The notes below the pieces were generated by a model. It was not told where the DNA came from and made no database searches. It worked only from the letters and a program-made list of their open reading frames with translations. Positions 12,801-23,031 of a DNA stretch of 64,000 nt are shown piece by piece; positions within the stretch are counted from its first letter, which is position 1, and each line of letters starts with the position of its first letter. The translations under genes were made by a program, and so were the position numbers. This DNA comes from Datura wrightii (lineage: Eukaryota; Streptophyta; Magnoliopsida; Solanales; Solanaceae). The stretch covers positions 149,742,501 through 149,806,500 of the forward strand of contig JASDFA010000016.1 of assembly GCA_035772735.1 (NCBI GenBank), in the 5' to 3' direction.

Positions 12801-13091
12801 TTAATGAACAAAACATTTCACACTTAACATATAAAGAGGGAGGTGGTGCAGGGAGCACGGTGTGCCACCCAACGCTCTGGCAGATGGGCGTGATGCGCTA
12901 CTCAAGGCACCAGAGCAGGGGCGCGATTCGACGCTCCTTGCACCATGAATCTGGCACTGGCCTCCTACTCTCTTGATGATGTACTCGTGCACTCCTTTAT
13001 TTGGGCCTTTTACCGCACGTGTCGTGCTCCCAAAACTATCACAAGTTCACACACTCATCCACTAATCAATGGAAACTTACGGGGTGTAACA
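9847..13091 (-). repeat. 5' LTR of TE3 (3245 bp)
   Basis: It starts TGTCATGCCCC and ends GTGTAACA on the plus strand, and pairs with 3762-7002. It carries the same donor-like sites (12553-12558, 12336-12341), a weak TATA-like stretch near 12829-12836, and a GC-rich segment at 12845-12950 just upstream of it. No genes are seen. Confidence 0.85.
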
Positions 13092-13291
13092 AAAACATGA
13101 TATTATAAATACCTAAATTGAAACGTCATAAAACATTATAAATAATAGGATACTCTCATAACCGACACCATCATGAATAAGCACATGATGCCTAACTGTC
13201 TTGATCAAGTTGGCAGAGCCGTCCTAAGCCTTGCCAGGGAAAAGATTGATAATGGTGTGATATCACTCATAAGCATGAGCCTAAAGTGTAA

Positions 13292-13363
13292 GGGAGACCC
13301 TCTCAACTGGAGAGGACCCCTTAGACTAAGGGCGAGGGAGACACTCTCAACTGGAGAGAACTC
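13292..13363. repeat. Tandem pair of CTCTC/GAGAG hairpins
   Basis: Two copies of about 28 bp (13292-13319 and 13336-13363, period 44) each contain CTCTCAACTGGAGAG, a perfect five-base-pair stem with a five-base loop. They lie in the TE2 LTR. Confidence 0.6.
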
Positions 13364-14084
13364 CTTGTCCTACAGTGACGCATAGTTTTGAGACCTGCAT
13401 GTGTTAAACCCTGGCCAATTGGTGCTTGATAATACTCCCCAAACATACACATTTCTCATACACATAATCATGACGCATACTTTGGTTTTCATGGGCTAGT
13501 TAGAAAACATGGAAATTATAATCATACTTGTCATACATGAACTAGCCATAACAATAATGTCGTTGATTCGTCTATGAAAAATAAGCTTATGATTTATGAA
13601 ATCATACATAATTGAGTAAAATCATTATTAATTGAAAACATGTGTTCATGAGATGTTCTTGTACAAAACATGCATTCATAATCAAAAAATATGGTTTGAA
13701 TCATTAGAGAATTTAATACATAGAAGATCATAAGAGATTTAATCAAAATAGCGTCTAACCCTAGAATTTTCATAAAAAATGATTGGAGACTTTAACTAAT
13801 GAAATTCACTTGTAATTGGGCATGAGGGCTAAACAAATTCCCCATTCATGACCCGACAAATCGAGGCTTCAAAAGACCTTGCTAGGGTTTGAAACTCAAG
13901 AGAATTGGAGAAGAAGGAAAGCCTTGATTGCTTGAGGGTTTGAGAGGACTTGATCATTAATTTGAGGTGTTAGGAGTATAATGTTATTTAGGAATAGATA
14001 AAACCATATAATACACCCCTCTTAGAAGCTCAAAATGAATTAGTTTAGGAGTTTTGTACATAGAAAGTACGAAAATACCCTAAA

Positions 14085-14408
14085 TGACTCAGCTGAGAAA
14101 TTCCCCCAGCAATCATAATGTGTCAATTCATGATCTGTTAGAGGACTTGAAGGGTAGTCTCTACCATCCACTTTCACTAAAGAAAATTTTCAATTTTTTA
14201 TCTTGTCTTGATGCCTCTACTTAATGATTCGTTATCACACTTAATGGATCTTTCCCCCAGCCAATAAGACTCCTTCAAACCTATGTTTTCACCAACATTC
14301 CACACTTAATGACTCACTTGACAGGTTTTCAAGTGTCCCAATGGGTCATTTGATGACTCATTATGTGATCTAGTGAAGATTTTGCTATTTTCTCCATTTT
14401 ATGACTCA
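14085..14408 (-). promoter_or_regulatory. Cluster of four TGACTCA motifs in the TE2 U3
   Basis: Exact copies lie at 14085-14091, 14310-14316, 14354-14360 and 14402-14408, all within 360 bp of the LTR 5' end. TGACTCA is the GCN4/bZIP-type site. U3 is where retrotransposon enhancers sit, so transcription-factor binding is likely but not proven. Confidence 0.5.
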
Positions 14409-14440
14409 AGTCTGATCTTAGAGATTTTTGGAGTGTTACA

Positions 14441-15500
14441 TCTCATTGCGATTCTCAAATCATGCATGGGCCACATTCACCCAATCAATATTTAAGCCTT
14501 TCAATGCCCACATAGCTTTATGTTTCAGTTCCTCAGGTAAATGACAAACTTGACCAACAATCAACTAATAGGGATACATACTAATGGGTGTTTTGAAAGC
14601 AGTTTGGTATGCCCAAAGTGCATCATCTAACTTCCTAGCCCAATCAGTTCTATTGGCACTTATTGTTTTTGTCAAGATAGATTTGATCTCCGTATTAGAC
14701 TGCTCCTCTTAGCCACTAATTTGAGGATGATAAGAAGTAGCAACTTTATGTTTCGCTCCATATTTAGCAAGCAATGCACTGAACAACCAATTGAAAAAAT
14801 GAGGCCCCCCGTCACTAATGATGGCACAAGGGGTGCCAAACCATGAGAAGATATGTTTCTTTAAGAATGCTGTCACACTTCTCCCCTTATTATTAGGCAA
14901 CACCACTGTCTCCACCCATTTAGACACGTAGTCTACAATCACAAGAATGTATGTATTCCCATAAGATCTTACAAAAGGTGCCATGAAATTAATTCGCCAT
15001 AAAACAAATAGCTTGACTTCCAAGATATGTGTTAAAGGAAGCTCATGACACCTTGAGATGCCACCAAAACACTGGCATTGATCACTGGCTTAACAAGATC
15101 ATGAGAGTTGTGATGGAGAGTGGGATAATATAATCCATATTGCAATACTTTTGTAGTCATCCTCACACTCCCATAATGGACCTAGAACAAGTGAAGAGTG
15201 GCACATCTTAAGGATTGGCATCATTTAAAATTCTGGGACACATCGGTGAATGATGTTGTCAATGCATATGCAGAAGAGGTATGGTTTGCCAAAATAGAAT
15301 TTATGGATATCATGTAGGAACTTTTTCTTTTTGTGGAAGTTTAGGCTTTAAGGCATTATGCCACTAGCCAAGAAGTTGGCAAAGTCAAAAATCCAAGGTA
15401 CTAAATTATGAGAAGTAGCCAAGATGCATTCATCAGGAAAGGAATTATCTATGTCATGGTATCTAACAAGCCTACCATCTTCCCCTAATCGGGAAAGATG
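14441..15500 (-). pseudogene. Integrase remnant of TE4 (Tat/Athila-like)
   Basis: The catalytic core is clear at 14709-15023: a DYVSKWVE segment, then ISDGG with the second catalytic Asp, then YHPQ. The first catalytic Asp is replaced by Asn (INFMAPF where the family has IDF). The C-terminal part continues broken to 14441, where TE2 interrupts it. An HHCC zinc-binding end is recognisable in pieces at about 15050-15300. Several stops make it non-functional. RNase H follows at higher coordinates. Confidence 0.75.
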
Positions 15501-15589
15501 ATCAACAACCGGATTCACATCCTCGCTTATCCTTTACCTCGAAGTCATACTCTTGTAGCCAAAGAACCCATTAGATGATTCTGGGTTTT

Positions 15590-15840
15590 GCATCTTTATT
15601 TTTCATGAGGAATGGAAGCACTACATGATCTATGTGAACCACCACCTTTGTCCCCAACATATACGATCGAAGGTTTTCAAAAGCGAACACCACCGCAAGC
15701 AACTCTTTCTCCATAATAGTGTAGTTTTCTTGAGTTTCATTAAGCCCTTTCTTGAATAGTATAAAGGATGGAATACCTTAAATTTTATTTTCCCAAGTGC
15801 TACCCCTAACACAACACCACTGGCATCTCACATTAACTCA
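15590..15840 (-). pseudogene. RNase H remnant of TE4
   Basis: A frame-shifted RNase H segment: the DNA aligns with the TE10 RNase H (58925-59160), with shifted copies of the ALG, FHP.YY and FAF motifs and a VVYTDH-like end near 15630. It would digest the RNA strand during reverse transcription. It lies between the RT and integrase remnants, as expected for pol order. Confidence 0.6.
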
Positions 15841-16880
15841 AATGGTTTAGACGAATCAGGTGCTGTAATGATAGGAGTTGATATGAGTTTTTCCTTCGAA
15901 CCAAGGAATGCCTTCATGAAACTGTCATCAATATGGAACTTAGCATCCTTCTCATATATTCTAAATAAGGGATGAACTACTTTTGAAAAGTCCTTGATGA
16001 ACCGTCGATGAAACCCTACGTGACCCAAGAAGCTTCTTATTTCTTTCACGGTCTTCGGGAGAGGGAAGTTAGAGATGGCTTCAGTATTTTCTTGGTACAT
16101 CCTAATCCCTTTTTCTAAAATTTTATGACCCAAAACAATACCCTTCTTCACCATGAAGTGGAATTTCTCCCAATTGAGGAGTAGATTTATTTCTTCACAC
16201 CGTTCCAAAACATCATTTAAGTGTGTCAAGCATTTTTCAAATGAATTTCCCTCAATAGAAAAGTTATCCATGAAGACTTCTATGGTATCTTCCACCATAT
16301 TCGAGAAGATAGATATCATACACCTTTGAAATGTGGTTGGGGCATTGTAAAGCCCAAACGACATTCTTTTGAAAGCAAATGTGTCGTAGGGACATGTAAA
16401 AGTAGTTTTCTCTTGATCTTCTAGGGAAATTGAAATTTTATTATACCCTGAATATCCATCCAAAAAGCAATAGTACTCTTTCCCTGCTAGTTGATCAAGC
16501 ATTTGGTCTATAAATGGGATAGAGAAATTATCCATATTGGTCCCTCAGTTCAACATTTGTTAGTCCATGCATACCCTCAAACTGGTCACCAGCCATATAA
16601 CTATCATTTCATCTTTCTGATTTGGAACTAACCTGATTCCCCCTTTTTTGGGTACACGCTGCTCTAGGCATTCCCAAGTCTATCATCTATCGTGTATACC
16701 ACTCCTACATCCAACCACTTGATGATCTTTTTTTTATTACCCAGCATAGTTGGATTCAATTGCCTTTGATGCTCAATAGATGGTAGAAAATTCACTTGAA
16801 GGTTAATCTTCTGAGTGCAAATAACCAAAGGTATGCCAATTATATCAGCAATCATCCAACCAATTACTCGAATATACTTT
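15828..16880 (-). pseudogene. Reverse transcriptase remnant of TE4
   Basis: A 235-codon open stretch (15828-16535) shows the RT core: YCFLDGYSGYN with the first catalytic Asp, FAFKRMSFGL.NAP, then FMDNFS where the family has FMDDFS. The second Asp of the active-site pair is therefore Asn. Connection-domain motifs (LGH, RSFLGH.GF.RRFI) follow. The N-terminal part continues broken to about 16880. The open frame is surprisingly long for a dead enzyme, probably by chance. Confidence 0.8.
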
Positions 16881-17514
16881 CACAGTACTACCAACAATAC
16901 CTCTACTTGCCATTCTTCTAATTGAGCAGAAATGATCACTAACAAGGTTTAATTTACACCAAGGTATGCATATTTAAAGTGAGTGGATAAATGCTGGAGT
17001 TTCAACACCATAGATTTAATGATTAATGGTTGTGAAGGAGGAGTTTGTCAATTCTTCAAATCAAGATCAAGATTCTTTGATTGGTAAGAATAGGACCCTA
17101 GTCTTGTCAAGGTGTGACATACTTCTTCAAACCCCTTAACACCTTGCCATCGCAATTCAATATGATGCTTCTAGGGACTTCTTGAATATCATTGCGCAAT
17201 AATCTAGGTCAATATACTCTCCATAATCATTCTCCACCCGATTAGAAAAATGTCTTCCACTCCTAGTCATTCTATCTCCACAACCTTTACCACATTCAAA
17301 ATTTGTCGCTATCATTTCCACCAGAGGACCCTTGCATCAATTTTTAATCCTGATTACATTTGGGATGCCAATTGATTCATTTCTCTTTCAAGCCTCTTAA
17401 TAGCAATGTCATGAGATTCCATGGTTCGAGTGAGGGCTATTAGATCACACTTCACCTCCTAGGCTCCAAAATCTCTGGAAGTCACTCTTTCTAAAATTCT
17501 TTCAAGCAAGATTT
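16881..17514 (-). other. Gag-pol linker and protease region of TE4, unreadable
   Basis: By position between gag and RT this should hold the protease. I could not find a DSGA/DLGA active-site motif in any minus-strand frame. The sequence is heavily mutated. Confidence 0.35.
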
Positions 17515-18560
17515 TGATTATCGAATGGATGGACTATTCTCTTCCTCGATTTCCCAAATCACCTGCATGCTCATAGTTCCGACCATGATTTTCATATCCT
17601 TGTCCCCAAGAGTTTTGACTTGCTTCTTTATGATCGGGATGGAAACACATACCATAGGTTGCCACAACAATCTCCTGATTAACATCGAGGAAATAAACCT
17701 CACCTTCAATATGCTCTGGCTTTTCAATTATTCTGATGGCATTCACACTCCATAATTTTGTTTCCACCACTTGACTAGTAAGCATATCAAGAAGTTCCAT
17801 TATGGCTGCCATTTTCCTATCTCACATTTTATTATCCTTTCCCATTCTTCAATCATGTTTGTAGAGGTGTGATCCATTGCCTACATGGCTCCCCATGCAC
17901 CCCATGTATGATTTTTTCTTGTCACTTTCTCAAGAAAAACTCAAGGAAACTCAAAAGTTTGGTCCATGAAAGTATCCCTAGCTAGGTTATTGATGATAGT
18001 TTTATTGCTAAGGTCCAACTAGCGATATAAGTATTGAAGGAGCATGTCATCTGGAAGGCCATGTGGTCGTTATTGTGCAACCTTCCTCTTAAATCTAATT
18101 TGTACCTCATAGAGAGGTTCCCCTTGTGCCTGCACAAGATTATTAATCTCACATCATAATTGTAGCATCCGATAAGGGGGAAAACTTGTCAAGAAAAACA
18201 TCAAGTAGCTCCTCCCAAGTGGTTATTTTCCCATTATGGAGCTCTTCAAACCACATTGCAGCTTCTCTCATCAAGGAGGAAGGGAATAATCTCAACTGGA
18301 TAGATTCTTGACTCACTTTTCTTACAATTAAGGATTGGCAAACATCGACAAACTTTTTTATGTATTGATTAGCATCCTTGCTCACAAGACCACCAAATAA
18401 GCCTTTTATTTGTGAAATATAGAGCGTAAAGCTATTGACATAATACTGTGTTCCCAACTATGGTAGATAAGAAAATAGCACTAGCTACATCATGAGCAAT
18501 GGGCCGATCTTCCACATTTATAAATCTATCCACGCTATCCTCATCACTAGTGTGGCTCAT
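17515..18560 (-). pseudogene. gag remnant of TE4
   Basis: The most readable part (18149-18457) has the gag core: a DANQYIKKFVDVC segment, then RLFPSSLMREAAMWFEEL and FLDKFSPLSD. The same block occurs in TE5 (28318-28512) and TE10 gag. The N-terminal end near 18560 is followed by the leader and an Asp-tRNA-type primer site. Stops and shifts break it into at least four pieces. The zinc knuckle is not recognisable. Confidence 0.7.
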
Positions 18561-18662
18561 CGTTCTCCTTTCCAATCAACAAAAATAACAAAAAAAGTAA
18601 AAGAACAATATGACGTAAAACAAGTGTGAATCAAAAACAACAAATGACAATCACAAGAAAAT

Positions 18663-18679
18663 CCCCGACAATGGCACAA
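18663..18679 (-). other. Primer-binding site of TE4
   Basis: The plus strand reads CCCCGACAATGGCAC, close to the complement of the TGGCGCCGTTGTCGGGG primer site of TE10. This type is typical of plant Tat/Athila elements. Confidence 0.7.
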
Positions 18680-19866
18680 TTTTTTTATAACATCCAAAAA
18701 CACTTCTCCAATACAGGACAAGGCTAAGGTTGTTAACAAAAATAAATTTTTCAAAGAGTGGCGAGGTCGAATCCCACAAGAATTGGGGTTAGATTATCAA
18801 TATTTTGTAAATCAACTCACAAAAGTAAGTGTCATGTCTCAATAATGTAAAGTAAGAATTGGAGGAAAATTGTAAGAAAGTATTAATTTCAAAAGTAAAT
18901 TCAAAGCTGGGAAAATGATTTGTTGTTAGCAATGATAGGAACTAGGAGTGTGCATTTGATGGAGCATCGACTTGATAAGGATTGATTAAAAGCCTTATAT
19001 CCGATTAGCGCTTGTATAGTCTTGGCTTTGGCTACACCCTATGTTTTTCAACCAAAAATGGTATGTTTACTTTTGATTTTCACAAAACACAAAACCACAA
19101 ACAACTAAATAACCAACTATGCTTGAGGAAGGGTTAACCTATTTCTAGCTCCAACACTTTAATGGAGTGTGAATTTGGGTTAGGACTATCTCTAGCTCGA
19201 ACTCATACACCAAACACTTCAATTCCCCATTATTGAATCCTTACCGAACCTTACTTCCCTCTTTCAAGCTAAAGCAAAGTTTGAAATCTTAATCAATGTT
19301 TGCAACCATCGATTATTAAATTAAAACTTGAAGAAAATAATATATCCATGCTCTCTAATTGAATATAAGAACAATTAATCAATACCCACTCTAATCTAGA
19401 CACCTATCATGCAAACACACCCCTAGCAAGAAATTTAGCTACTCATAATCAAAGAGAGAGAAATTACACCAAAAGGGAATTTATTTGAACTTATCATATT
19501 ATATAAATAAATTGAATTCTAGATCAAGGTCTGTAATAATGGTTGTTTTCCCAATGAAGAAGAAAGCAAAAAATTCTCTACCTATCCTTATGATGTACTC
19601 TTTATTTAATGTGATTTCCTCATATGTACAATTAGGGAAAAATCAGCTTATATTCTCTGTATAACTATAGAAAATGCCATTGGAAGCTTCTCAGGTACAC
19701 TTTCTTGATGATTTTTCCCTTCAACCAATGATGTGGGTCACTTGTGCGGCACCTGCATTGTGCAGATGCAAATTTGCGGCTCACAGGTCACTTGTCAGGC
19801 TTAGGTAGTGTCTTTTACATATCACTTCTGATGTATTATGTGTTCCACAGATGCCAATATGTTGCT
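18680..19866 (-). repeat. 5' LTR of TE4 (about 1.19 kb)
   Basis: Its primer-site end is next to 18679; its exact first base is uncertain because the expected TG is lost. It carries GGTCGAATCCCACA at 18765, the U5 box seen in the other Tat/Athila-like LTRs. A GC-rich palindromic patch lies at 19740-19800. It ends where the TE5 LTR starts with TGATAAC at 19867. No coding content. Confidence 0.6.
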
Positions 19867-20784
19867 TGATAACACTTAAACCACACCTCTTACTGAAGTA
19901 TGAAGTGGACATTGTCAATAAAGAACCCAACTAGAGGTTGGGGTCGAACCCACAGGGAATACATGACACTAGATTACAGCCGGTAAGTCAACTTTTGAGG
20001 TAGTTACTTCAAATTTGGGGGGGTTCTATGGAAAATCAATAACAAAAACAAGTATTAGAAATCTAGTGTTGAGTCAATATCAAAGGATTTCTAGGGTTTG
20101 AGTTCCTCATGGGTTCATAACTACTTCGGGTATACACTCGTGATTATCACCAATACTTATGTATAGAACTGATAACTTAGGTTCATTCAAGTGATCAACC
20201 AGTCCCTATTGAATGACTATAATCAATCACTCGACCAAGTCTCATGAGTAGTTTCAAACTATCCATTATCTCTAACTTCTAGATTAAACTATCCTGCAAC
20301 CACAGCTCAAGTTAATACAATGATTACCAAAATCAAGGCTTTGTTGTAATTCTCTTTTCCTAAACTCTACCTCTTAGTACAAAGCAGGTAAAGAATTTGG
20401 GAATGTCCTAATATTGTGCACCGTTAAGAAATGCTTAAGCATGAAGAGAATACAATATAAGTATTTTGTATTGGTTTTAAAATCACTTTGTGCAACCCTA
20501 TCTTGTTAAACCACCATGGTTCCCACAACCCTAGCTATGGAGGTTTTGGCTTCTCATAGTTGTAAGATTGTGAATTGCATTCACGATTAAAAACATAAAT
20601 CAATATTTACAAGAATGAATAAGAAAAACACTTCCTTTAATTATTCAAGAAAATCTTCAAGAACAAATAGCAAGAACAAGAAGAATTTAAGAAAAGGTTG
20701 ATCACAAGTCAAATCAACTCAATTCTCTCTTTCTCTCCTAAATCTCTTCTCTGATCGCATCCCTAGAAAAATAAAACCTAAAAA

Positions 20785-20796
20785 GTATTTATACAA
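20785..20796 (-). promoter_or_regulatory. Predicted TATA box of the TE5 LTR
   Basis: On the minus strand this reads TTGTATAAATAC. It lies about 60 bp downstream, in element direction, of the palindromic array. The TE1 LTR has the equivalent TTGTATAAATG. Confidence 0.55.
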
Positions 20797-20844
20797 ACAC
20801 AAGAATCCTTTTCCTAGGCTGACATGGTGAATTTCAATATCTGG

Positions 20845-21270
20845 TTCTGCCTTCTTCATGAGTCAACCTATGACCCGTAGTTGAATCCTACGGCCGGTAC
20901 GATCCTTTCGTACCTTGCATGACTGGATGGATTTTGGCTAAGTGTTGGATCCTGGTGCGACTCATACCTCCATCCTACGATCTGTATTGAGCTCATGTGG
21001 CTTGACTTTGAAAGTTCTAAATTCTTCTGAAGTTTATCACGGCCGCCATGGTACGACTCGTACCTTTATTCCATAGTTCGTACAGTCTTTCAGTAGCATG
21101 AGTCAGCCTTTTATGTAAATTTTCTGATTCTTTTCATGACTTCATCACCATGACTCGTACAAGCTTGGTATGACTCGTACTGAGACTCATACATTGCATT
21201 CTTCAACCTTAGCCTTCTGCAACTTTTCACAGCCATCAGTACGACTCATAGGACCTTCTTACAGCTCATA
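20845..21270. repeat. Palindromic motif array in the TE5 U3
   Basis: Many variants of GTACGACTCGTACC-like motifs occur (near 20890, 21045-21070, 21160-21190, 21235-21265), with two TGAGTCA sites. The same motif type is reused inside the element at 25130-25470 and 26020-26270. Confidence 0.65.
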
Positions 21271-21449
21271 CTGTGGACTGCACTTTGAGCCTATTTTGCA
21301 TCTTCAGTCTTTCTTTTGAATATTTTAGTTCCGAAACCAATTTATCCTACAACCAAAGGAAAAGTGCCTCTTATCCACATAACACACCTAAGTCCATTCT
21401 ATTTTCTTAGTTTTGAGCAACAAAAGTGTTGTAAATCCACAGCATATCA

Positions 21450-23031
21450 ACACCCTCATGTTAACACTTTTGCATGTCCTCGGGCAAAGAAAAGAAAAGA
21501 TAAAAACGATGCTCAACCAGAAAATAGACTTAAGATACTATAGCCAATACTCAAACAAAACTTGCACTTCCTATACAAACTCTATTGACCCTTTCTCAAG
21601 AACAAATTCAGCTAATGCATTACAAGCAACCTCAAAATATCATAAACAGGGATCAAAACATGTCATCCAGCTATCAACAGGCAACCAAGTCATCACCAAT
21701 GTTTTCCACAGAGACAATGGTAAAAGAAATCTTATCCATGTACCCTCACACAAATAAAGTCCCCACCCAGACATGAGATGTCAAACATAACATGGGACTA
21801 AACAAGTAAGAAGCTCACTCTCACAAAGAATTTACAAGTATTATGTGTCAGATACCATAGGCTTGCCCTTATTTTCTCTGCTTTGGTTTTTCAGATGGTC
21901 AAGTTAGGATCACTATAGCACTTGATATAGCTTGTAATGTAGGCTTATGGCTGTACATAATAAACATTGGGGATTTTATAAGTGACTATCCCTTCCTTGG
22001 CACTACAAACATTGGCAACACCATTCACCTATTTCACCCTTTTACTCTTTCATTCCCTTTTCTTCCCTTTTAACCCATTTTTATACATGTTTGCATGGGT
22101 GTGGTGAGTTTTCAACTTTTTCATCATTTTGAATTTCTTTTGAGTTTTTTTTTCAAGATGTTCAGCATTTTGCATCTCTTTTCTTTTTTTTCTTTTCACC
22201 ACACCTCATTTTCACCATTTCTTTTCTCTTTTCTTTTCCTTTCTTCCATTCCCACCATTTACGCATCCCTACTCTATCCACCCTCAACTTAAGAATTTTC
22301 CTTAAGTTGAGGCTCACAATATCCAAGGAAGGACCAAGGCCGAAATAGGTTCATTGTAAAAAAAATGATTACGGTTAATCGGTAAATCAAAGAAACATGG
22401 TCATTTAAGGCTCAAACTTGGTATCAAGAGATTCATGCAAATTTTCCAGGGTAATATAGGCTAAAAGTGAGCTAAACAAAAATAGCCTATGATCATATCC
22501 TAAGAAACCATCCTTAGCCTATGCAAGGACCAACCAGGAAAGTTCTAGATCTTCAACACAATACCGAACTGAATAATATACCTCACTAACACATGGTACA
22601 TGAACTATTTTCACCTCACTTATCTGGTTTATTCATGGCTTAACAATACTACTCATGTTGACAAATTAAATGATGTCAAAAGATCCCGAGCAATCATGCA
22701 TGTTGTCACAAATACATAGCTAATACATCAGAAATTTTTTAAACAGGGTCAATTTTCTTTCAAAAACACAAACTAGTGTAGTTTTATTGGCTAAGTACTC
22801 CTAATCTACGTTCTAATTAAACAAAAATGACAAACTAAAAAGAAAAGTCCTACACATGTCGGTTCTACTGGATAGCATGCTTGAGGGAAAAGAAACACGA
22901 CAAGAAAAGCCCTCAGACGAATAAAAAATTCCAAAAATCACAAATACACGCCGTCCCACTTTTGAAAAGTAAGCTTCATCGCCCAAGAATCAACTACAAG
23001 AACATAGGGAAGAGAACATACCTATGGTGTA
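21450..23031 (-). other. Non-coding 3' region of TE5
   Basis: This segment lies between the extra 3' ORF and the 3' LTR. The polypurine-type priming region is next to the LTR (minus strand, 21450-21465). At 21855-21867 is CCATAGGCTTGCC, identical in TE10 at 53577-53589 and at nearly the same distance from the LTR. A strong pyrimidine tract spans 21980-22290. Short ORFs in that tract are composition artefacts. Confidence 0.6.

Larger units (their letters stand above)
3762..13091 (-). mobile_element. TE3: two-LTR non-autonomous Ty3/gypsy element
   Basis: The element is complete at both ends: 3' LTR 3762-7002, polypurine tract, a 2.84 kb internal region, a TGGTATCAGA primer site, and 5' LTR 9847-13091. 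Flanking five-mers are TAAAC (3757-3761) and AAAAC (13092-13096), an imperfect 4/5 target duplication. The LTRs are longer than the internal region. Internally only gag and integrase remnants can be aligned to TE8 (45858-50846); the protease, RT and RNase H block is absent. TE6 shows the same deletion, so this is a family rather than one damaged copy. It sits inside the LTR of TE2. Confidence 0.8.
13092..14440 (-). repeat. 5' LTR of TE2, U3 half
   Basis: This is the continuation of the LTR interrupted by TE3. It ends GTGTTACA at 14440, the complement of a TGTAACAC LTR start. With 3104-3761 it makes an LTR of about 2.0 kb. Beyond 14440 the sequence becomes integrase of TE4, so TE2 was inserted in that gene. 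It holds four exact TGACTCA sites and a duplicated hairpin. Confidence 0.65.
19867..21449 (-). repeat. 3' LTR of TE5 (1583 bp)
   Basis: It starts TGATAAC and ends CATATCA, so TGATA and TATCA form an inverted terminal pair. It matches the TE1 LTR over its length and the first 124 bp of the TE5 5' LTR. The U5 box GGTCGAACCCACAGGGA is at 19942. A TATA box (20785-20796) and palindromic array (20845-21270) mark the promoter. Confidence 0.8.

Noticed and set aside
22095..22292. 65-codon Phe/Ser-rich ORF resembling a membrane protein
   Set aside because: It is a translation of the pyrimidine tract in the TE5 3' region. The parallel ORF in TE10 (53694-53981) has the same cause.
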